Shown: piece by piece, positions 1 to 10,264 of the stretch | Numbering within the stretch: the stretch's first letter is position 1 | Layout of the letters: each line of letters begins with the position of its first letter | Notes under the pieces: model-generated | Seen by the model: only the letters and a program-made list of their open reading frames with translations | Database searches by the model: none | What the model was told of the DNA's origin: nothing | Translations under genes and position numbers: made by a program | Assembly (NCBI GenBank): GCA_022414725.1 | Contig: CM039463.1 | Span: 20,835,822-20,899,821, forward strand | DNA: 64,000 nucleotides | Direction: 5' to 3' | Source: Microglena sp. YARC | Lineage: Eukaryota > Chlorophyta > Chlorophyceae > Chlamydomonadales > Chlamydomonadaceae

Positions 1-109
1 TGTGTGTTCCACACAGCAGCTTGTTCCTTAGCGTGTTGACTGGCACTATAAATACTAGTTTTCTGGGCTGCACTGGCTCCCGAGATTGGATGAGAAAATA
101 AATATCATG

Positions 110-229
110 ACTAGCATGGCTACGGTGACCTTAGCTAGCTCAGGCTTACGCTCTGGTGTCCTTAACTTCACGTCCTGTGAGTGAATGTGTTACACGGATG
201 TAACAATTTCAAATTTACTAGCATGGCTA
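110..229 (+). mobile_element. 94-bp SINE-like element with 13-bp target duplication
   Basis: The 13-bp sequence actagcatggcta occurs at 110-122 and again at 217-229 and encloses 94 bp (123-216). The insert begins cggtgacc and ends taacaatttcaaattt. It matches the last 94 bp or so of the LINE whose 3' end is at 32222 (minus strand) and the 94-bp insert at 45650-45743. The perfect duplication is seen directly; mobilisation by the LINE machinery is inferred from the shared tail. Confidence 0.85.
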
Positions 230-299
230 GCAAGCGTGCAGTTGGGGTGTGTCTTACCTTTTCGGTTAATGATATAATTTGAATTTGACTCGTCACAAA

Positions 300-416
300 G
301 AAAAAGTGATTTGGTCGCGATTACGTTTTCCTGGCAATTCTGTTTTTTGTTGCCGAAGATGGTGAGTAGCTAAATTGCTGGCTGAAGCTATGTAACCAAG
401 TTCAAGTTCAAGTTAG
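300..416 (+). repeat. Short interspersed element with (CAAGTT)n tail, copy 1
   Basis: Runs from aaaaagtgattt through ttgctggctgaagctatg and ends in a caagttcaagttcaagtt tail. Similar copies lie at 504-614, 3619-3727 and 23641-23754. A fifth copy seems split around 23050-23320 by C-rich simple sequence. The short length and hexamer tail suggest a SINE, but no clear A and B boxes are visible. Confidence 0.6.
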
Positions 417-503
417 AATGTTGGGATATCGAAATCCATCTCGTTGCACCGTTTACAGAGTGCATGAGAAGCTCTGTTGGCTAAAATGATAGAATGAAAG
501 AAA

Positions 504-614
504 GAAAAAGTGATTTGTTCGAGTTTACATTTTCCTGGTTAAAATGTTTTACTACCCAAGATAGCGAGCAGCCAAATAGCTGGCTTCAGCTATGTAACCA
601 AGTTCAAGTTAAAG
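504..614 (+). repeat. Short interspersed element with (CAAGTT)n tail, copy 2
   Basis: Diverged second copy of the element at 300-416, in the same orientation and 90 bp away. Its tail has been reduced to about two hexamers. Confidence 0.55.
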
Positions 615-863
615 AAGCTCTGTTGGCGGTAACACATCTTTCACCAGCATTGTGTGTGCTGTAATTCCAGCCATGTTTCCCCTTGAAGAGAATTCCCAAG
701 TAAGCGATATCCTCATTAAGTTATGGAAGCTCTTGACCTTTGAACTGCCATTTGTTGGTCTGCCAACTGGCTGGGGCCAACTACCAATGTAGCGCATACA
801 CTGGTGCAGTTTTATGTTTGGGTTCAGCCAAATTGAATTGTCTTTATAGCACTAGGGTGCGAA

Positions 864-954
864 CAGGGTACTACAGTATTTGTATTATTTGTATTTATTT
901 CTATATCGCATTCGGTCTCCAAAACCTTACGCGCTCGTGTCGTGTAGTACCCTG
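864..954. mobile_element. MITE with CAGGGTACTAC terminal inverted repeats, short copy
   Basis: Starts cagggtactac and ends gtagtaccctg, a perfect 11-bp terminal inverted repeat around a 91-bp AT-rich core. Other members: 13793-13987 (complete), 1599 (right end), 5327-5390 (one end) and 45573 (left end). No matching target duplication is visible for this copy. Confidence 0.65.
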
Positions 955-1324
955 AATAGCATTTTTCTAGTTTTATATTGCAAGCAGAAAAAGCAGACTT
1001 AGCCTCATTTACAGAGGAGAAGATACTAGCTAGCTCGGTAGCTAGAACTTTGAAGAAGATGGCAGCAGTACAGCCAGTACTGCGACAGTAGTGCACGCAA
1101 CGACAGGTGGCTTTGCCACTGTCAAGCAAGCGGTACGGAGTCCGGAGAAGACTCAGACCGGAGCGCACTTTGACACTCTAGGTGCAACGTGTAAGTCGTA
1201 CTGTAACATCTAGCACTGCTAAAATTAGTGGGCTTTGCCCAATGTCTGGCTCAGGGAGCTACCTAGAAGCTGCTGCTTGTAGCTGAAAAGAAAAACATTG
1301 GTCTGATACGCACATCTGGCAAGC

Positions 1325-1400
1325 ACCAGTATGTATGTATGTTGCAGTCCAGGGGTAGGACAAACAGGCTAAAGGGACTTGCCCAACCGCAGTAGGGAGG
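1325..1400 (-). repeat. Interspersed repeat containing ttgggcaagtccctttagcc
   Basis: A roughly 70-bp motif (on the minus strand: gggcaagtccctttagcc, then cctacccctggactg). It recurs at 14160-14445 (several tandem copies), 21910-21965 and 54945-54990. Function unknown. Confidence 0.5.
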
Positions 1401-1499
1401 GCTTGAAAAGAAAAAGCACTGATGAAGTGAACCCCAAACAATCGCCCCAACCAGTAAACCAGCATGCTTTGCATGCACCCTATTGCCATTACTACCAAC

Positions 1500-1599
1500 T
1501 GAAAACGTATATCTGCGCCCTGCGCCCTAAGGGGGTTTAAAATTTGCGTCAATCGCGCAGTTAGGCTCCAAAACCTTGTGCGCGTCATGTAGTACCCTG
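1500..1599. mobile_element. Right end of a CAGGGTACTAC MITE
   Basis: Ends gtagtaccctg at 1589-1599, preceded by GC-rich sequence (ccaaaaccttgtgcgcgtc) shared with the member starting at 45573. No left terminus was found, so it is read as truncated. Confidence 0.5.
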
Positions 1600-1734
1600 C
1601 CACCCATGCGTAGAGCCGTGTGCGTTTTGCATGCCACAAGATGTTTACTCTTGGGAATGCATCCCAACGCACAGCATGACATGCTTAGGTTTTTTTGTTC
1701 AAGAGGAGGTGGGGTGGGGAGGATGAGGGATAGC

Positions 1735-2876
1735 TAGTCAGATACAAGCTCTGGAGGTCTTTCCATTGATAACACTGTAGCTAGTCAGCTACAAGATCTA
1801 GAGGTCTTTCTATTTAGAAAACTGTAGCTAGTCAGCTAGAATCTAGTCAACTACAAGCTCTATCTGAAGGCCTTTCCATTGTGAACACTGTAGCTACTCA
1901 GCTACAAGATAGTAAACTACAAGATCTGGAGGCCTTTCCACTGTGAACACTGTAGCTAGTCAGCTACAAGCTCTGGAGGCCTTTCCATTGTGAACACTGT
2001 AGCTACTCAGCTACGAGCTCTGGAGGCCTTTATATTGAGAACACTGTAGCTAGTCAGCTACAATCTAGTCAACTACAATATCTGGAGGCCTTTCCATTGT
2101 GAGCACTGTAGCTAGTCAGCTACAAGCTCTGGAGGCCTTTCTATTGTGAGCACTGTAGCTAGTCAGCTACAAGCTCTGGAGGCCTTTCCATTGTGAACAC
2201 TGTAGCTAGTCAGCTACGAGCTCTGGAGGCCTTTCTATTGAGAACACTGTAGCTAGTCAGCTACAATCTAGTCAACTACAATATCTGGAGGCCTTTCCAT
2301 TGTGAACACTGTAGCTAGTCAGCTACAAGCTCTGGAGGCCTTTCTATTGTGAACACTGTAGCTAGTCAGCTACAAGCTCTGGAGGCCTTTCCATTGTGAA
2401 AACTGTAGCTAGTCAGCTACGAGCTCTGGAGGCCTTTCTATCGAGAACACTGTAGCTAGTCAGCTACCATCTAGTCAACTACAACCTCTGGAGGCCTTTC
2501 CATTGTGAGCACTGTAGCTAGTCAGCTACAAGCTCTGGAGGCCTTTCTATTGTGAACACTGTAGCTAGTCAGCTACGCGCTCTGGAGGCCTTTATATTGA
2601 GAACACTGTAGCTAGTCAGCTACAAGATAGTAAACTACAAGCTCTGGAGGCCTTTCCATTGTGAGCACTGTAGCTAGTCAGCTACAAGCTCTGGAGGCCT
2701 TTCTATTGTGAACACTGTAGCTAGTCAGCTACATGCTCAGGAGGCCTTTCCATTGTGAAAACTGTAGCTAGTCAGCTACTAGCTCTGGAGGCCTTTCTAT
2801 TGAGAACACTGCAGGTAGTCAGCTACCATCTAGTCAACTACAATATCTGGAGGCCTTTCCATTGTGAACACTGTAG
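1735..2876. repeat. Minisatellite (about 47 bp unit) derived from the 3' end of the esterase gene
   Basis: About 22 units of gtagctagtcagctacaag plus ctctggaggcctttccattg. Some units are lengthened to about 63 bp by an extra tctagtcaactac. On the minus strand each unit repeats the last codons and stop of the esterase (Q-W-K-G-L-Q-S-L-stop), so the array starts inside the final exon and runs into the 3' UTR. It is a junction-type array built across a stop codon instead of a splice site. Confidence 0.85.
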
Positions 2877-2993
2877 CTACAAGCTCTGGAGGCCTTTCCA
2901 TTGAGAACACAAGAACAGCAGAGCGCGTGGAAGGCGCGCTGCCCAACTCTTCTCATTATGTGTCGCTCCTTTCTCAACCTCGCAATGTAAGCG
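2877..2993 (-). CDS. Esterase exon 6 (C-terminus and stop)
   Basis: Acceptor ggtcag|cgctta. Encodes RLHCEVEKGATHNEKSW, then AARLPRALLFL and the tail SQWKGLQSL before TAG at 2877-2879. GATHNEKSW matches the conserved G-x-x-H-N-E-x-x-W His motif. The terminal codons and the stop are repeated in the downstream minisatellite. Confidence 0.88.
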   Translation of the reverse strand, partial: RLHCEVEKGATHNEKSWAARLPRALLFLCSQWKGLQSL

Positions 2994-3467
2994 CTGACCC
3001 CGCTTCAGGCCCTGTAAAGGAAGGAGAGGTTGGGAGGAGAGCTTGTTGGAAGGATTGTTTTGAATGATTGTATAAAAAGATTAAAAAAGTGTTGGAAGGA
3101 TTGCTTTGAAGGATTTAATAAGGGTTGGAAGGATTGTTTTGAAGGATTTAAAAAGGGTTGGAAGGATTTTTTTAAAGGATTTAAAAAGGCTTCAGGCCCT
3201 GCAAAGGAAGGGGGGGGGGGGGGGGGGGGGGGGGAGCACTTGTTGGAAAACCGGGGGGGGGGGGGGGGGGGGGGGAGCACTTATTGGAAACCGGGGGGGG
3301 GGGGGCACTTGTTGGAAACCGGGGTGGGGGAGGGGGGGGTGGGGGGGAGCAGTTGTTGGAAACCGGGGGGTGGGGGGAGCAGTTGTTGGAAACCGGGGGT
3401 GGGGGTGGGGGGGAGCAGTTGTTGGAAACCGGGGGTGGGGGTGGGGGGGGGAGCAGTTGTTGGAAAC

Positions 3468-3499
<32 letters not shown>

Positions 3500-6400
3500 T
3501 TGTTGGAAACCTACTGCCCTGTGAAATTGAAATTGCTGCCCCCAGTGACTGCTTCCCTCGGTTTATCATCGAGGAGCGCTTATTGGACGGGTTGTTCTGA
3601 GGGATTGTTTTTAAGGTCTAAAAAGTGATTTGTTCGCGTTTACATTTTCCTTTTTTTACTGCCAAAGACGGCGAGAAGCCAAATTGCTGGCTGGAGCTCT
3701 GTAACCAAGTTCAAGTTCAAGTTAGAGTTGGGAGCAGCGCTTGCTGGACATTTTATTTCTTTATTTTTATTTATTTATTTGTATTTCTGTATTTCTTTAT
3801 TTTATTTATTGGGAGGAGCGCTTGCTGGAAATATTGTTTTGAAGGATTTTCACCCCAGGAGGTGGGACCCCCTACACAAACCAGCGCCACCGATGATTCA
3901 GTTCGAATGGTCTGGCCAGTCGTACAAAAGAGTAAGCGCCCGATGAGATTTTTATTGCTATTGACCGCTGCTAGTAGCACCATGGTGTAGCTAGTAGCTA
4001 TTAGCTAGTAGCTGTTGAGTGCTGCTAGTAGCACCATGGTGTAGCTCTTAGCTATTCGCTAGTAGCTGTTGAGTGCTGCTAGTAGCACCATGGTGTAGCT
4101 ATTAGCTATTAGCTAGTAGCTATTGAGTGCTGCTAGTAGCACCATGGTGTAGCTAGTAGCTATTAGCTATTAGCTATTGAGTGCTGCTAGTAGCACCATG
4201 GTGTAGCTAGTAGCTATTAGCTATTAGCTAGTAGCTATTGAGTGTTGCTAGTAGCACCATGGTGTAGCTAGTAGCTATTAGCTAGTAGCTATTGAGTGCT
4301 GCTAGTAGCACCATGGTGTAGCTAGTAGCTATTAGCTAGTAGCTATTGAGTGCTGCTAGTAGCACCATGGTGTAGCTAGTAGCTATTAGCTAGTAGCTAT
4401 TGAGTGCTGCTAGTAGCACCATGGTGTAGCTAGTAGCTATTAGCTAGTAGCTATTGAGTGCTGCTAGTAGCACCATGGTGTAGCTAGTAGCTATTAGCTA
4501 GTAGCTATTGAGTGCTGCTAGTAGCACCATGGTGTAGCTAGTAGCTAGTAGCTAGTAGCTATTGAGTGTTGCTAGTAGCACCATGGTGTAGCTGGTAGCT
4601 ATTAGCTAGTAGCTATTGAGTGCTGCTAATAGCACCATGGTGTAGCTAGTAGCTATTAGCTATTAGCTATTGAGTGCTGCTAGTAGCACCATGGTGTAGC
4701 TAGTAGCTATTAGCTAGTAGCTAGTAGCTATTGAGTGCTGCTAGTAGCACCATGGTGTAGCTAGTAGGTATTACCTAGTAGCTAGTAGCTATTGAGTGCT
4801 GCTAGGAGCACCATGGTGTAGCTAGTAGGTATTACCTAGTAGCTAGTAGCTATTGAGTGCTGCTAGGAGCACCATGGTGTAGCTAGTAGGTATTACCTAG
4901 TAGCTAGTAGCTATTGAGTGCTGCTAGGAGCACCATGGTGTAGCTAGTAGGTATTACCTAGTAGCTAGTAGCTATTGAGTGCTGCTAGGAGCACCATGGT
5001 GCTAAAGTGCTATGTTGACAAACCAGCCGCACCGGAGCGTCACCGATGATTATTTTGCCATGGATGATGTTTTAATTACAATTGTATAATTCAATTATCG
5101 CTGTAGCACGAACTCAGGTCCCCCGTCTGTGAGCAACGCCCCACCTCTTTCTCAACATCCCCCAAACTTTTGCAGGGGGAAGTTTATGATTGGAGTGATA
5201 AAGCCTCCTTAGATAAATAAGCCCCCCCTCCACCCCCCCTCTTTACATGGGTGGCCCCCAACAGTGCCCCCCCGTTTCCTCAAGCACATCCCCCAACCTT
5301 TTGAAGCGGACGTTTATGATCTGATTCAGGGTACTACTTCTTGCCACATTGGTCAGAGCTTAAAGCGCACAAATGTCAAATTGGTCCAACGCAGTGACCC
5401 ACCTTTTCCTCAAGCACATCATCTTACCTCTGGCAGGGGAAGTTGATGATCAGAGTGATGGGGCCTTCTTAGATAAATAAGGTCTTCTTATTAAATTAGC
5501 ACTTTATGTGAATATGCACTTAACATGGGTGGACCCAACACCTTTTCCCACCTTTTCCCACCTTTGGCCCACCTTTTCCTCAAGCATGTCCCCTGCCGTT
5601 TGGCAGCGCACGTTCATGATATATGATGCGTGAAGCCTCCTTGGTAAGCAATACAATAAATAATATAGCAGTTAACACGAATAAGTACATTACATGGGTG
5701 GAGCCAACACAGTGGCCCACCTTTTCATCAAGCATGTCCCCCAACCTTAGGCAGCGGACAGTCATGATATGATTTATGAAGCCTCCTTTGAGAAAAAAGA
5801 AGCAGTAAACGTGAATAAGAACATTACATGGGTGGATCCAAAACAGTGGCCCACCTTTTCATCAAGCATGTCCCCCAACCTCACGCAGCGGAAGTTGATG
5901 ATCAGAGTGATGAAGCCTCCTTAGTAAATAAGCACTGAGTGTTACTAAGCACTTTACATGAATAAGCACTCCTTAGTAAATAAGCACTTAGTGTTACTAA
6001 GCACTTTACCTGAATAAGCACTCCTTAGTAAATAAGCACTTAGTGTTACTAAGCACTTTACATGAATAAGCACTCCTTAGTAAATAAGCACTTAGTGTTA
6101 TAGCAATTCAGGGGATGAACTGGACAAACGTTTCGTACTTCGTCGAGAATTGTTGAGAATTCCAGGCCAAATTGCCGTGGCCCACCTTCTCCTCAAGCAC
6201 ATCCCCCAACCTCACGCAGCTCTCACCTAGCCAAGCATCTGCCTTGGGGTTGGCGGCTGACGCTGGCCTGATGTCTTACGTGAATAAGCACTTTACATGG
6301 GAGAACCCAAAACAGTGGCCCACCTTTTCCTCAAGCATGTCCCCCAACCTTAGGCAGCGGACAGTCATGATATGATTTATGAAGCCTCCTTTGTAAAAAA

Positions 6401-9400
6401 TATAATAAATGATACAGCAGTTAACGTGAATAAGCACATTACATGGGTGGACCCAACACAGTGGCACATCTTTTTGGCGGAGCCCCCCCTTCTGGGGAGC
6501 GGGAACCCCCAGTGTTACCCATTTGTCCGTTCGTCCATCCATCCGTCTGACCGTGATGAAGCCCGACACGTCAGCCAACAGCCTCATAACTAACTCGCTT
6601 TCGTTGCCACTTGTTGCTCCCTCGCGATCACTCTCCGCCAATTTTTAGCGTCGCAGGCGACGCTGCATCAAACTTGTCATGAGGCATGTCCCCCCACCTT
6701 AGGCAGCGGACGTTCATGAATGAAGCGATGTATGAAGCCTCCGTGTATGGAGCTTGGAGGGTAGGGGGATGGGTAGGTGTATCCTATGTTCATTGCAGGG
6801 ATTTTCGAAACTTTTTTCTTCTAGCTTTGGTTCTGGGCCTCCTCCAGGCACAGCGTTGTATAGCTTTTATAGTTTGTAGGGCCATTGTTTGGGGGGGGGG
6901 GGAGGGGGTCTTTATAGCACGATGTGATGTATGAAGCCTCCTTCGTAAATAATTATAAAACATAATGTAGCACTTCACATGAATAAGCCCACCTTAGGCA
7001 GCGGACATTTATGACCAGAGTTATGAAGCCTCCTCGTCGTCAACCGCGATGGTAGCTTGTCCAGTTGAGGTAGGAGACCGCTCCCCACCCGCGTACGACG
7101 GGCTCCCTTAACCCCACGCCCCACCAGGCGTTATCATTACCTGAAGCCTCCTTAGAGAGTGAGCACTTTGTGTGGGTGGTGTGTGAATGTGAGTAAGCAT
7201 AGGTGGACCGAAAATAGTGGCACAACACAGTGGCACAACACAGTGGCACACCTTTTCCTCAAGCATGTCCCCCAACCTCTCGCAGCTATCGGCTAGCCAG
7301 GCATCTGCCTTGGGGTTAGCGGCTGATGCTGGCCTAATGCCTGTGTACTCCAGGTCTCCCATGGCCACAAATATTCGCTCGGGTAAAGGACCCCTGCGTG
7401 TGTTTTTGTGTGTGTTTGTGTGTGTACGTATGTGTGTGCTTGTGTTTGGGGTGTGTACTGGTCTCCCATGGCCACAAATATTCGCTCCGGCAAAGGACAT
7501 CTGTGTGTGTGTGGGGTGTGGGGTGGGGGGGTGGGGGGTATGGGGAGTGTACTCCTGATCTTCCATGGCCATAAATATACGCTCCGGCAAAGGACCCCTG
7601 TGTGTGTTTGGGTGTGTATGTGTGTGTTTGTGTGTGTTTGTGTTTCAGTGTGCGTGTGTGTGTGCATGTGTGTGTGTATGTGTATGTGTGCGTGCGTGTG
7701 AGTGTAGATGGGATGTGTACTCCAGGTCTCCCATGGCCAGAAATATCCGCTCCGGCAAAAGACCCCTGCATGACCATTCGTGAGGGTGGTGGGTAAGGGT
7801 GTGAGGGTGTGGGTGGGCATGTAGGTGGGTGTGAGGGTGGTGGGTAAGGATGCGAGGGTGTGGGCGGGCATGCGGGTGGGTGTGAGGGTGGTGGGTAAGG
7901 GTGTGAGGGTGTGGGTGTGCAGGTGGGTGGTTGTGAGGGTGGGTGGGTTAAGGGTGTGAGGGTGTGGTGTGCAGGTGGGTGGTATTGAGGGTGGTGGGTA
8001 AGGGTGTGTGGCTGTGGTGCTAGCGTGATGCTTGTGTACTCCTGATCTCCCATTGCCACAAATAATCGCTCCGGCAAAGAACCCCTGTGTGTGTTTGTGT
8101 GTTTGTGTGTGTGTGTTTGGGTGTTTGGGTGTGTATGTTTGTTTGTGTGTGTTTATGGTGTGTGTGGTTGTGTATGGGGTGTGTAATCCTGGTCTCCCAT
8201 GGCCACAAATATTTGCTCTGGCAAAGGACCCCTGTGTATGTTATGGTGTGAGTGTGTATGTGTGTTTGTGTGTGTTTGTGTGTGTTTGTGTGTGTATGTT
8301 TGTATGTATGTATGTGTGTGTTTATGGTGTGTGTGCTTGTGTATGGGGTGTGTAATCCTGGTCTCCCATGGCCACAAATATTTGCTCTGGCAAAGGAACC
8401 CTGTGTATGTTTGTGTGTGTGTGTTTGGGTGTTTGTGTGTGAATTTATGTGTGAGGGTGGTGGGTAAGGGTGTGAGGGTGTGGGTGTGCAGGTGGGTGGT
8501 ATTGAGGGTGGTGGGTAAGGGTGTGTGGCTGTGGTGCTAGCGGGATGCTTGTGTACTCCTGATCTCCCATTGCCACAAATAATCGCTCCGGCAAAGAACC
8601 CCTGTGTGTGTTTGTGTGTTTGTGTGTGTGTGTTTGTGTGTGTATGTTTGCATGTATGTATGTGTGTGTTTATGGTGTGTGTGCTTGTGTATGGGGTGTG
8701 TAATCCTGGTCTCCCATGGCCACAAATATTTGCTCTGGCAAAGGACCCCTGTGTATGTTTTGGTGTGAGTGTGTATGTGTGTTTGTGTGTGTTTGTGTGT
8801 GTATGTTTGTATGTATGTATGTGTGTGTTTATGGTGTGTGTGCTTGTGTATGGGGTGTGTAATCCTGGTCTCCCATGGCCACAAATATTTGCTCTGGCAA
8901 AGGAACCCTGTGTATGTTTGTGTGTGTGTGTTTGGGTGTTTGTGTGTGAATTTATGTGTGTGTGTTTGTGTGTGTGTGTGTGAGTGTGTGTTTATGTGTG
9001 TGGTTTGTGTTGTGTTGTGTGTTGGTGCTTGTGTGTGTGTTTGTGTATGTATGTGTGTGTGTACATGGGGGGGTGTATTCCTGGTCTCCCATGGCCACAA
9101 ATATTCACTCTGGCAAAGGACCCCTACATGACCATCCACCACAATACACACACACACACACAAATACACACACACAAATACACACACACACAAATACACA
9201 TACACGCACACACACATACAGACTCACTGGCATTGAGACTGCCCCCCCACCCCCACCCCCCCCCACACACACACAAACACACTCCCCCCCCCCCTCCCCC
9301 ACAAATAAACACACACACACAGACTCACTGACATGAGACTGCCCCTTTCTTACTTGTAGTTTGCAATATCATCTTTGAAGAAGCTTGCTTCCTTGATCCA

Positions 9401-10228
9401 CAGAGATGGACTCTCTACCAGCGCACAATCAAGCAAATGGGGGTACCTGCATAATCACGAGGCTATCATTGAGACCCCACTGTTACACTGGTTACACAAC
9501 TGATCAAATGGGGGTGCCTGCATAATCATGGTGCCTGCATTATAATGGTACCTGAGTGCACAATCAAGCAAATGGGGGTATCTGCGTAATCATGAGGCAA
9601 TCATTGAGACCCTACTGTTACACTGGTTACACAACTGAGCTAATGGGGGTGCCTGCATACTCATGGTGCCTGCATAAGAATGGTGCCTGCATGCAAGGAC
9701 TCTCTACCAGTGCACAATGAAGCAGATGGGGGTGCCTGCATGCTCATGGTGCCTGCATGCAAGGACTCTCTACCAGTGCACAATGAAGCAGATGGGGGTG
9801 CCTGCATGGAATGACTCTCTACCAGCGCACAATCAAGCAAGTATGGGCGCCTGCATAAGAAAGATGGTTGATTACACGCTTGTGGTTGAATACACACTTG
9901 TTGCCAACCAACCTAAGGTGGTTGAATACACACTTGTTGCCAACCAACCTAAGGTGGTTGAATACTCGCTTGCTACCTAGATCCAAAGAGAAGGACTCTC
10001 TACCAGTGCACAAGCACAATCAAGCAAATGGGGGTGTCTGCAAAAGAAAGGTGGTTGTGATAACTCGCTTGCTTGTTGCGCTGTTTGTTTGCTGGAAAAA
10101 ATACAAACAAAAAGACGCCCTTGCTGAAATGACAAGCTAGCCCTTCCGAACTGTACACAAGCAACTTGGTGCCAACAGGGAGTTTTTGTATCCGCTTTAC
10201 AATATAGTGATATAGTGATATATATATA

Positions 10229-10264
<36 letters not shown>

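Noticed and set aside
7293..9217. His/Thr/Pro-rich proteins of 190-247 residues
   Set aside because: They read through (CA)n spacer and exon-edge copies; the only real coding part is exon 5.
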